From assembly GCF_051014445.1 (NCBI RefSeq), contig NW_027488370.1:4898001-4962000 (forward strand): a stretch of 64,000 nucleotides of DNA, written 5' to 3'. Position numbers and translations under genes: made by a program. Under the pieces are notes generated by a model. That model had not been told where the DNA came from. It ran no database searches and saw only the letters and a list, made by a program, of their open reading frames with translations. This stretch comes from Colletes latitarsis. Lineage: Eukaryota > Arthropoda > Insecta > Hymenoptera > Colletidae. Of the stretch, positions 1 to 9,669 are shown piece by piece (position 1 is the first letter of the stretch; each line of letters begins with the position of its first letter).

Positions 1-72
1 GTTTGGATCACGTAGTAATGTGGTACCACACTGAAACAGTCAATAAAAGCTGGTTCCGATTAGTATTTTAGA
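1..72 (+). repeat. Partial monomer at left window edge
   Basis: The window opens about 104 bp into a monomer, in the CTGGTTTGGATCACG segment, and runs to the next monomer start at 73. The array boundary is therefore not in this window. Confidence 0.95.
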
Positions 73-426
73 GGATAACGCTGGTTATGACTGGTTTAGT
101 TCTGGAATTTGCAAACATCTGGCTCGTACCTTCGCATTTTTCGCCTACTTGTTGGCAAGATCCTGGTCTTTTTCATGCTTGGACCACGTAGTAATGTGGT
201 ACCACACTGAAACAGTCAAATAAACCTGGTTCCGATTAATATTTAACAGGGTAACGCCGGCTATGTCTCTGTTAGGTCTGGGATTTTCCCTCATCTGGCT
301 CGTACCTCCGCATTTTTCGCATAGTTGTCGGCAAGATCCTGGGCATTTTCTGGTTTGGATCACGTAGTAATGTGGTACCACACTGAAACAGTCAATAAAA
401 GCTGGTTGCGATTAGTATTTTGGAGG

Positions 427-440
427 ATAACGCTGGTTAT
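427..440. repeat. Dyad 1 of the monomer (ATAAC-4-GTTAT), example
   Basis: ATAAC and GTTAT form 5-bp inverted arms around GCTG (GCCG in other monomers). The element recurs at the start of most monomers and is degraded in variants such as AACGCAGGTTACG or GCTGCTTATG. Confidence 0.8.
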
Positions 441-505
441 GTCTGGTTTAGTTCTGGTATTTGCAATCATCTGGCTCGTACCTTCGCATTTTTCGCATAC
501 TTGAT

Positions 506-520
506 GGCCAGATCCTGGCC
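506..520. repeat. Dyad 2 of the monomer (GGCCAG-ATC-CTGGCC), example
   Basis: Perfect 6-bp inverted arms separated by ATC. Many monomers have CCTGGGC on the right arm, which shortens the arms to 4 bp (CCAG/CTGG). Monomers with TTGGCAAGATCCTGG lose it. Confidence 0.8.
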
Positions 521-546
521 TTTTTCTGGTTTGGATCACGTAGTAA

Positions 547-558
547 TGTGGTACCACA
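547..558. repeat. Dyad 3 of the monomer: perfect 12-bp palindrome TGTGGTACCACA
   Basis: TGTGGTACCACA is its own reverse complement and is centred on a KpnI/Acc65I site. It recurs in a large fraction of monomers (first at 19-30). Common variants are GCGGTACCAC (dyad shortened), GTGGTTCCAC and GAGGTTCCAC (centre broken), GACGCTCCAC (dyad lost) and GTGGATCCAC (palindrome kept with a new centre). Confidence 0.9.
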
Positions 559-600
559 CTAAAACAGCCAACAAAGGCTGGTTTCGATTAGTATTTTAGA

Positions 601-790
601 GGATAACGCCGGTTATGTCTGGTTTAGTTCTGGTATTTTTGCAAATATGATGATTGCCATCTGGCTCGTACTTTCGCATTTTTCGCATACTTGTTCTTCA
701 GATCCTGGGCTTTTTCTGGTTTGGATCACGTAGTAATGTGGTACCACACTGAAACAGTCAATAAAAGCTGGTTCCGATTAGTATTTTAGA
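601..790 (+). repeat. 190-bp variant monomer with ~14-bp insertion, copy 1
   Basis: The usual GGTATTTGCAATCATCTGG is expanded to GGTATTTTTGCAAATATGATG followed by ATTGCCATCTGG, adding about 14 bp near 638-652. It is the longest length variant I saw and a clear lineage marker. Confidence 0.9.
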
Positions 791-1671
791 GGATAACGCT
801 GGTTATGACTGGTTTTGTTCTGGAATTTGCAAACATCTGGCTCGTACTTTCGCATTTCTGGCATACTCGTAGGCAGATCCTGGGCTTTTTCTGGTTTGGA
901 TCACGTAGTAATGCGGTACCACACTGAAACAGTCAATTAAACCTGGTTGTGATTAACATTTTGGAGGATAACGCCGGTTATGTCACGGTTAGGTCTGGGA
1001 TTTGCCGTCATCTGGCTCGTATTTTCGCATTTTTCGCATACTTGTAGGCCAGATCCTGGCCATTTTTTCTGGCTTGGACCACCTAGTAATGTGGTATCAC
1101 ACTGAAACAGTCAATTAAACCTGGTTGTGATTAACATTTTGGAGGATAACGCCGGTTATGTCTCTGTTAGTTCTGGGATTTGCCCTCATCTGGCTCGTAC
1201 CTTCGCATTTTTCGCCTACTTGTTGGCAAGATCCTGGGCTTTTTCTGGTTTGGATCACGTAGTAATGCGGTACCACACCGATGCAGTCAATTAAACCTGG
1301 TTGCGATTAATATTTTAGAGGATAACGCCGGTTATGTCTTGGTTAGGTCTGGGATTTGGCCTCATCTGGCTCATACTTTCGCATTTCTCGCATACTTGTT
1401 GGCCAGATCCAGGGCTTTATCTGGTTTGTATCCCGTCGTAATGTGGTTCCACACCGAAACAGTGAATTAAACCCGGTTGCGATTAATATTTTAGAGGATA
1501 ACGCCGGTTATGTCTGGGTTAGGTCTGGGATTTGCCCTCATCTGTCTCCTACTATCACATTTTTCGCATACATGGTGGCCAGATCCTGGCCTTTTTCTGG
1601 TCTGTATCACGTAGTAATGCGGTACCACAACGAAACAGTCAATTAAACCTGGTTGCGATTAATATTTTAGA

Positions 1672-2198
1672 GGATAACGCTGGTTATGTCTGGGTTAGTT
1701 CTGGTATTTGCAATCATCAGGCTCATACTTTCGCAATTTTCGCGTACTTGTTGGCCAGATCTCGGGTTTCTTGTGGTTTGGATCCCGTCGTAATGTGGAT
1801 CCACACCGAAGCAGTCAATTAAACCTGGTTGCGATTAATATTTTAGAGGATGACGCTGGTTATGTCTGGGTTATTTCTGGTATTTGCAATCATCTGGCTC
1901 ATACTTTCGCAATTTTCGCGTACTTGTTGGCCAGATCTTGGGTTTCTTCTGGTTTGGATCCCGTCGTAATGTGGATCCACACCGAAGCAGTCAATTAAGC
2001 CTGGCTGCGATGAATATTTTAGAGGATAACGCTGCTTATGTTTGGGTTAGTTCTGCTATTGGCAATCATCTGGCTCGTACTTTCGCATTTCTGGCATACT
2101 TGTAGGCAGATCCTGGGCTTTTTCTGGTTTGGATCACGTAGTAATGCGGTACCACACTGAAACAGTCAATTAAACCTGGTTGTGATTAACATTTTGGA
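1672..2198 (+). repeat. Three-monomer module, copy 1
   Basis: Two adjacent monomers carry TGTGGATCCACA at 1794-1805 and 1970-1981. The first has CAATCATCAGGCTC, the second CAATCATCTGGCTC. A 175-bp third monomer follows, marked by GGCTGCGATGAATATT at its left and GCTGCTTATG / TTCTGCTATT inside. This copy has AGATCTCGGG in monomer 1 and a GGATGACGC start in monomer 2. Confidence 0.9.
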
Positions 2199-2550
2199 GG
2201 ATAACGCCGGTTATGTCACGGTTAGGTCTGGGATTTGCCGTCATCTGGCTCGTATTTTCGCATTTTTCGCATACTTGTTGGCAAGATCCTGGGCTTTTTC
2301 TGGTTTGGATCACGTAGTAATGCGGTACCACACCGATGCAGTCAATTAAACCTGGTTGCGATGAATATTTTAGAGGATAACGCCGGTTATGTCTTGGTTA
2401 GGTCTGGGATTTGGCCTCATCTGGCTCATACTTTCGCAATTCTCACATACTTGTTGGCCAGATCCAGGGCTTTATCTGGTTTGTATCCCGTCGTAATGTG
2501 GTTCCACACCGAAACAGTGAATTAAACCCGGTTGCGATTAATATTTTAGA

Positions 2551-2726
2551 GGATAACGCCGGTTATGTCTGGGTTAGGTCTGGGATTTGGCCTCATCTGG
2601 CTCGTACTTTCGCATTTCTCGCATACTTGTTGGCCAGATCCTGGGCTTTTTCTGGTTTAGATCACGTAGTAATGTGGTTCCACACCGAAACAGTCAATTA
2701 AACCTGGTTGCGATTAATATTTTAGA
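2551..2726 (+). repeat. Representative 176-bp monomer
   Basis: A typical full monomer, useful as a reference phase. In order it carries the GGATAACGCCGGTTATG block, a GGTTAGGTCTGGG segment, a pyrimidine-rich TTCGCAT direct-repeat segment, the TTGGCCAGATCCTGG dyad region, a T-rich tract ending in CTGGTTTAG, the CACGTAGTAATG segment, the palindrome site (here GTGGTTCCAC, so the dyad is broken), CAGTCAATTAAACC and an AT-rich end ATTAATATTTTAGA. By hand count it has 79 G+C of 176 (about 45%) and 8 CpG, against roughly 9 expected from base composition. Confidence 0.95.
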
Positions 2727-3781
2727 CGATAACGCCGGTTATGTCACGGTTAGGTCTGGGATTTGCCGTCATCTGGCTCGAATTTTCGCATTTCTCGCAT
2801 ACTTGTTGGCCAGATCCTGGGCTTTTTCTGGTTTGGATCACGTAGTATTGTGGTACCACACTGAAACAGTCAATAAAAGCTGGTTCCGATTAGTATCTTA
2901 CAGGATAACACCGGTTATGTCTGGGTTAGGTCTGGGATTTGCCCTCATCTGGCTCGTATTTTCTCATTTTCGCATACTTGTTGGCCAGATCCTGGCCTTT
3001 TTCTGGCTTGGACCACGTAGTAATGTGGTATCACACCGAAACAGTCCACTAAACCTGGTTGTGATTAACATTTTGGAGGATAACGCCGGTTATGTCTTGG
3101 TTAGGTCTGGTATTTGCCCTCATCTGGCTCGTACTTTCGCATTTCTCGCATACTTGTTGGCCAGATCCTTGCCTTTTCCTGGTTTGGATCACGTAGTAAT
3201 GCGGTACCACACTGAAACAGTCAATTAAACCTGGTTGTGATTAATATTTTGGAGAATAACGCTGGTTATGTTTGGGTTAGTTCCGGTATTTGCAACCATC
3301 TGGCTGATACTTTCGCATTTTTTGCATACTTGTTGGCCAGATCCTGGCCTTTTCCTGGTTTGGATCACGTAGTAATGCGGTACCACCCCGAAACAGTCAA
3401 TAAAACCTGGTTGCGATTAATATTTTAGAGGATAACGCCGGTTATGTCTGGTTTAGTTCTGGTATTTGCAATCATCTGGCTCGTACTTTCGCATTTTTCG
3501 CATACTTGTTCTTCAGATCCTGGGCTTTTTCTGGTTTGGATCACGTAGTAATGTGGTACCACACTGAAACAGTCAATAAAAGCTGGTTGCGATTAGTATT
3601 TTGGAGGATAACGCTGGTTATGTCTGGTTTAGTTCTGGTATTTGCAATCATCTGGCTCGTACCTTCGCATTTTTCGCATACTTGATGGCCAGATCCTGGC
3701 CTTTTTCTGGTTTGGATCACGTAGTAATGTGGTACCACACTAAAACAGCCAACAAAAGCTGGTTTCGATTAGTATTTTAGA

Positions 3782-3971
3782 GGATAACGCCGGTTATGTC
3801 TGGTTTAGTTCTGGTATTTTTGCAAATATGATGATTGCCATCTGGCTCGTACTTTCGCATTTTTCGCATACTTGTTCTTCAGATCCTGGGCTTTTTCTGG
3901 TTTGGATCACGTAGCAATGTGGTACCACACTGAAACAGTCAATAAAAGCTGGTTCCGATTAGTATTTTAGA
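3782..3971 (+). repeat. 190-bp variant monomer, copy 2
   Basis: Same expansion, near 3818-3832. Followed by CACGTAGCAATG (C for T), a variant shared with 12609-12798. Confidence 0.9.
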
Positions 3972-5731
3972 GGATAACGCTGGTTATGACTGGTTTAGTT
4001 CTGGAATTTGCAAACATCTGGCTCGTACCTTCGCATTTTTCGCCTACTTGTTGGCAAGATCCTGGGCATTTTCTGGTTTGGATCACGTAGTAATGCGGTA
4101 CCACACCGAAACAGTCAATAAAACCTGGTTGCGATTATTATTTTAGAGGATAACGCCGGTTATGTCTCGGTTATGTCTGGGATTTGCCCTCATCTGGCAC
4201 ATACTTTCGCATTTCTCGCATACTTGATGGCCAGATCCTGGCCTTTTTCTGGCTTGGACCACGTAGTAATGTGGTACCACACCGAAACAGTCATTACAAG
4301 CTGGTTGCGATTACTATTTTAGAGGATAGCGCCGGTTATGTCTGGGTTAGGTCTGGTACTTGCTCCTCATCTGGCTCGTACTTTCGCATTTTTCGCATAC
4401 TTGTTTTTCAGATCCTGGGCTTTTTCTGGTTTGGATCACGTAGTAATGTGGTACCACACTGAAACAGTCAATAAAAGCTGGTTGCGATTAGTATTTTAGA
4501 GGATAACGCTGGTTATGTCTGGTTTAGTTCTGGTATTTGCAATCATCTGGCTCGTACCTTCGCATTTTTCGCATACTTGATGGCCAGATCCTGGCCTTTT
4601 TCTGGTTTGGATCACGTAGTAATGTGGTACCACACTAAAACAGCCAACAAAAGCTGGTTTCGATTAGTATTTTATAGGATAACGCTGGTTATGTCTGGTT
4701 TAGTTCTGGTATTTGCAATCATCTGGCTCGTACCTTCGCATTTTTCGCCTATCTGTTGGGAAGATCCTGGGCTTTTTCATGCTTGGACCACGTAGTAATG
4801 TGGTATCACACTGAAACAGTCAAATAAACCTGGTTCCGCTTAATATTTAACAGGATAACGCCGGCTATGTCTCGGTTAGGTCTGGGATTTTCCCTCATTT
4901 GGCTCGTACCTCCGCATTTTTCGCATACTTGTTGGCAAGATCCTGGGCTTTTTCTGGTTTGGATCACGTAGTAATGCGGTACCACACCGAAACGGTCAAT
5001 TCAACCTCGTGGCGATTAATATTTTAGAGGATAACGCCGGTTATGTCTCCGTTAGGTTTGGGATTTTCCCTCATCTGGCTCGTAATTTCGCATTTTTCGC
5101 ATACTTGTTGGCCAGATCCTGGCCTTTTTCATGCTTGGACCACGTAGTAATGTGGTACCACACTGAAACAGTCAAATAAACCTGGTTCCGATTAGTATTT
5201 CAGAGGATAACGCAGGTTACGTCTGGGTTAGTTCTGGTATTTGCAACCATCTGGCACATACTTTCGCGGTTTTCGCATACTTGTTGGGCAGATCCTGGGT
5301 TTTTTCTGGTTTGGATCCCGTAGTAATGAGGTTCCACACCGAAGCAGTCAATTAAACCTGGTGGCGATTAATATTTTAGAGGATAACGCCGGTTATGTCG
5401 CGGTTAGATCTGGGATTTGGCCTCATCTGGCTCATACTTTCGCATGTCTCGCCTACTTGATGGCCAGATCCAGGGCTTTATCTGGTTTAGATCACGTAGT
5501 AATGTGGTTCCACACCGAAGCAGTCAATTTAACCTGGTTGCGATTAATATTTTAGACGATAACGCCGGTTATGTCACGGTTAGGTCTGGGATTTGCCGTC
5601 ATCTGGTTCGAATTTTCGCATTTCTCGCATACTTGTAGGCAGATCCTGGCCTTTTTCTGGTCTGTATCACGTAGTAATGCGGTACCACACCGAAGCTGTC
5701 AATTAAACCTGGTTGCGATTAATATTTTAGA

Positions 5732-6258
5732 GGATAACGCTGGTTATGTCTGGGTTAGTTCTGGTATTTGCAATCATCAGGCTCATACTTTCGCAATTTT
5801 CGCGTACTTGTTGGCCAGATCTTGGGTTTTTTGTGGTTTGGATCCCGTCGTAATGTGGATCCACACCGAAGCAGTCTATTAAACCTGGTTGCGATTAATA
5901 TTTTAGAGGATAACGCTGGTTATGTCTGGGTTAGTTCTGGTATTTGCAATCATCTGGCTCATACTTTCGCAATTTTCGCGTACTTGTTGGCCAGATCTTG
6001 GGTTTCTTGTGGTTTGGATCGCGTCGTAATGTGGATCCACACCGAAGCAGTCAATTAAGCCTGGCTGCGATGAATATTTTAGAGGATAACGCTGCTTATG
6101 TTTGGGTTAGTTCTGCTATTTGCAATCATCTGGCTCGTACTTTCGCATTTCTGGCATACTTGTAGGCAGATCCTGGGCTTTTTCTGGTTTGGATCACGTA
6201 GTAATGCGGTACCACACTGAAACAGTCAATTAAACCTGGTTGTGATTAACATTTTGGA
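5732..6258 (+). repeat. Three-monomer module, copy 2
   Basis: Palindrome sites at 5854 and 6030. Private variants: AGTCTATTAAAC after the first site, and GATCGCGTCG in the second monomer. Confidence 0.9.
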
Positions 6259-8723
6259 GGATAACGCCGGTTATGTCACGGTTAGGTCTGGGATTTGCCG
6301 TCATCTGGCTCGTATTTTCGCATTTTTCGCATACTTGTAGGCCAGATCCTGGCCATTTTTTCTGGCTTGGACCACCTAGTAATGTGGTATCACACTGAAA
6401 CAGTCAATTAAACCTGGTTGTGATTAACATTTTGGAGGATAACGCCGGTTATGTCTCTGTTAGTTCTGGGATTTGCCCTCATCTGGCTCGTACCTTCGCA
6501 TTTTTCGCCTACTTGTTGGCAAGATCCTGGGCTTTTTCTGGTTTGGATCACGTAGTAATGCGGTACCACACCGATGCAGTCAATTAAACCTGGTTGCGAT
6601 TAATATTTTAGAGGATAACGCCGGTTATGTCTTGGTTAGGTCTGGGATTTGGCCTCATCTGGCTCATACTTTCGCATTTCTCGCATACTTGTTGGCCAGA
6701 TCCAGGGCTTTATCTGGTTTGTATCCCGTCGTAATGTGGTTCCACACCGAAACAGTGAATTAAACCCGGTTGCGATTAATATTTTAGAGGATAACGCCGG
6801 TTATGTCTGGGTTAGGTCTGGGATTTGCCCTCATCTGTCTCCTACTATCACATTTTTCGCATACATGTTGGCCAGATCCTGGCCTTTTTCTGGTCTGTAT
6901 CACGTAGTAATGCGGTACCACACCGAAACAGTCAATTAAACCTGGTTGCGATTAATATTTTAGAGGATAACGCTGGTTATGTCTGGGTTAGTTCTGGTAT
7001 TTGCAATCATCAGGCTCATACTTTCGCAATTTTCGCGTACTTGTTGGCCAGATCTTGGGTTTCTTGTGGTTTGGATCCCGTCGTAATGTGGATCCACACC
7101 GAAGCAGTCAATTAAACCTGGTTGCGATTAATATTTTAGAGGATAACGCTGGTTATGTCTGGGTTAGTTCTGGTATTTGCAATCATCTGGCTCATACTTT
7201 CGCAATTTTCGCGTACTTGTTGGCCAGATCTTGGGTTTCTTGTGGTTTGGATCCCGTCGTAATGTGGATCCACACCGAAGCAGTCAATTAAGCCTGGCTG
7301 CGATGAATATTTTAGAGGATAACGCTGCTTATGTTTGGGTTAGTTCTGCTATTTGCAATCATCTGGCTCGTACTTTCGCATTTCTGGCATACTTGTAGGC
7401 AGATCCTGGGCTTTTTCTGGTTTGGATCACGTAGTAATGCGGTACCACACTGAAACAGTCAATTAAACCTGGTTGTGATTAACATTTTGGAGGATAACGC
7501 CGGTTATGTCACGGTTAGGTCTGGGATTTGCCGTCATCTGGCTCGTATTTTCGCATTTTTCGCATACTTGTTGGCAAGATCCTGGGCTTTTTCTGGTTTG
7601 GATCACGTAGTAATGCGGTACCACACCGATGCAGTCAATTAAACCTGGTTGCGATGAATATTTTAGAGGATAACGCCGGTTATGTCTTGGTTAGGTCTGG
7701 GATTTGGCCTCATCTGGCTCATACTTTCGCATTTCTCACATACTTGTTGGCCAGATCCAGGGCTTTATCTGGTTTGTATCCCGTCGTAATGTGGTTCCAC
7801 ACCGAAACAGTGAATTAAACCCGGTTGCGATTAATATTTTAGAGGATAACGCCGGTTATGTCTGGGTTAGGTCTGGGATTTGGCCTCATCTGGCTCGTAC
7901 TTTCGCATTTCTCGCATACTTGTTGGCCAGATCCTGGGCTTTTTCTGGTTTAGATCACGTAGTAATGTGGTTCCACACCGAAACAGTCAATTTAACCTGG
8001 TTGCGATTAATATTTTAGACGATAACGCCGGTTATGTCACGGTTAGGTCTGGGATTTGCCGTCATCTGGCTCGAATTTTCGCATTTCTCGCATACTTGTT
8101 GGCCAGATCCTGGGCTTTTTCTGGTTTGGATCACGTAGTATTGTGGTACCACACTGAAACAGTCAATAAAAGCTGGTTGCGATTAGTATCTTACAGGATA
8201 ACACCGGTTATGTCTGGGTTAGGTCTGGGATTTGCCCTCATCTGGCTCGTACTTTCGCATTTCTCGCATACTTGTTGGCCAGATCCAGGCCTTTTTCTGG
8301 TTTGGATCAGGTAGTAATGCGGTACTACACCGAAACAGTCAATTAAACCTGGTTGCGATTAATATTTTAGAGGATAACGCCGGTTATGTCTTGGTTAGGT
8401 CTGGTATTTGCCCTCATCTGGCTCGTACTTTCGCATTTCTCGCATACTTGTTGGCCAGATCCTTGCCTTTTCCTGGTTTGGATCACGTAGTAATGCGGTA
8501 CCACACTGAAACAGTCAATTAAACCTGGTTGTGATTAATATTTTGGAGAATAACGCTGGTTATGTTTGGGTTAGTTCCGGTATTTGCAACCATCTGGCTG
8601 ATACTTTCGCATTTTTTGCATACTTGTTGGCCAGATCCTGGCCTTTTTCTGGTTTGGATCACGTAGTAATGCGGTACCACCCCGAAACAGTCAATAAAAC
8701 CTGGTTGCGATTAATATTTTAGA
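6136..8723 (+). repeat. 2.6-kb higher-order unit, copy 2 of 5
   Basis: Offset 5293 from copy 1, becoming 5294 after the region of 8242-8340. There copy 1's 175-bp TTTTCTCATTTTCGC monomer is replaced by a normal-length one with CCAGATCCAGGCC and GATCAGGTAG. Confidence 0.9.
6965..7491 (+). repeat. Three-monomer module, copy 3
   Basis: Palindrome sites at 7087 and 7263. It lies exactly 7 monomers (1233 bp) after copy 2 and has no private variant that I noticed. Confidence 0.9.
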
Positions 8724-9427
8724 GGATAACGCCGGTTATGTCTGGTTTAGTTCTGGTATTTGCAATCATCTGGCTCGAACTTTCGCATTTTTCGCATACT
8801 TGTTCTTCAGATCCTGGGCTTTTTCTGGTTTGGATCACGTAGTAATGTGGTACCACACTGAAACAGTCAATAAAAGCTGGTTCCGATTAGTATTTTAGAG
8901 GATAACGCTGGTTATGACTGGTTTAGTTCTGGAATTTGCAAACATCTGGCTCGTACCTTCGCATTTTTCGCCTACTTGTTGGCAAGATCCTGGTCTTTTT
9001 CATGCTTGGACCACGTAGTAATGTGGTACCACACTGAAACAGTCAAATAAACCTGGTTCCGATTAATATTTAACAGGGTAACGCCGGCTATGTCTCTGTT
9101 AGGTCTGGGATTTTCCCTCATCTGGCTCGTACCTCCGCATTTTTCGCATAGTTGTCGGCAAGATCCTGGGCATTTTCTGGTTTGGATCACGTAGTAATGT
9201 GGTACCACACTGAAACAGTCAATAAAAGCTGGTTGCGATTAGTATTTTGGAGGATAACGCTGGTTATGTCTGGTTTAGTTCTGGTATTTGCAATCATCTG
9301 GCTCGTACCTTCGCATTTTTCGCATACTTGATGGCCAGATCCTGGCCTTTTTCTGGTTTGGATCACGTAGTAATGTGGTACCACACCAAAACAGCCAACA
9401 AAGGCTGGTTTCGATTAGTATTTTAGA

Positions 9428-9617
9428 GGATAACGCCGGTTATGTCTGGTTTAGTTCTGGTATTTTTGCAAATATGATGATTGCCATCTGGCTCGTACTT
9501 TCGCATTTTTCGCATACTTGTTCTTCAGATCCTGGGCTTTTTCTGGTTTGGATCACGTAGTAATGTGGTACCACACTGAAACAGTCAATAAAAGCTGGTT
9601 CCGATTAGTATTTTAGA
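9428..9617 (+). repeat. 190-bp variant monomer, copy 3
   Basis: Same expansion, near 9465-9479. Counterpart of 601-790 at offset 8827. Confidence 0.9.
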
Positions 9618-9669
9618 GGATAACGCTGGTTATGACTGGTTTTGTTCTGGAATTTGCAAACATCTGGCT

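Larger units (their letters stand above)
843..3430 (+). repeat. 2.6-kb higher-order unit, copy 1 of 5
   Basis: This about 14.7-monomer unit recurs at 6136, 9670, 19359 and 22175. It holds a triplet module, a 178-bp monomer (GGCCATTTTTTCTGG near 1060) and a 175-bp monomer (TTTTCTCATTTTCGC near 2959). Confidence 0.9.
1..5650 (+). repeat. HOR block A, copy 1
   Basis: Recurs at 8828-14482 with constant offset 8827, including length variants such as the 190-bp monomers and a 175-bp monomer near 2964. The block may begin before the window. Noticed differences are scattered single bases plus one replaced patch (see 10018-10130). Confidence 0.93.
5640..8828 (+). repeat. HOR block B, copy 1
   Basis: Recurs at 18863-22051 with offset 13223. 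It contains module copies 2 and 3 and one copy of the 2.6-kb unit. One difference is TCGAACTTTCGC near 8776 for TCGTACTTTCGC. Confidence 0.92.

Noticed and set aside
95..178. Ancestral half-monomer duplication (GGTTATGTCTGGGTT against GGCTTTTTCTGGTTT)
   Set aside because: Only about 20 bp of the two halves look alike and the rest does not align, so a dimeric origin of the 176-bp unit is not supported by eye.
145..381. Minus-strand open frames of 65-78 codons (also at 360-557, 3541-3738, 8972-9208, 62142-62378)
   Set aside because: They are the antisense of the same monomers. They appear only where local variants remove stops and show no independent gene structure.
479..502. CENP-B box-like sequence (TTCG-8-CG, e.g. 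TTCGCAATTTTCGCG in the GGATCC monomers)
   Set aside because: The spacing of TTCG and CG fits the box, but the essential central A is T and CGGG is CGCA or CGCG. At best 7 of 9 key positions match, too weak to claim.
547..558. Palindrome read as an operator or rho-independent terminator
   Set aside because: There are no genes to regulate. The short palindrome is not followed by a T-run and recurs as part of each satellite monomer.
601..790. Transposon footprint as the cause of the 14-bp insertion
   Set aside because: There is no clear target-site duplication or terminal repeat. Slippage around TTTGCAA is simpler.
1180..1470. Recurrent ~96-codon open frames (every 176 bp, plus strand) as a family of small proteins
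   Set aside because: They overlap one another by a monomer, mostly start at TTG, end at the same TAA in CAATTAAACC, and arise because the repeat has few stops. There are no introns, no promoter signals, and no conservation beyond that of the DNA repeat.
2574..2586. Telomere-like TTAGG in GGTTAGGTCTGGG
   Set aside because: It occurs once per monomer and is never tandem, so it is not an interstitial telomere repeat.
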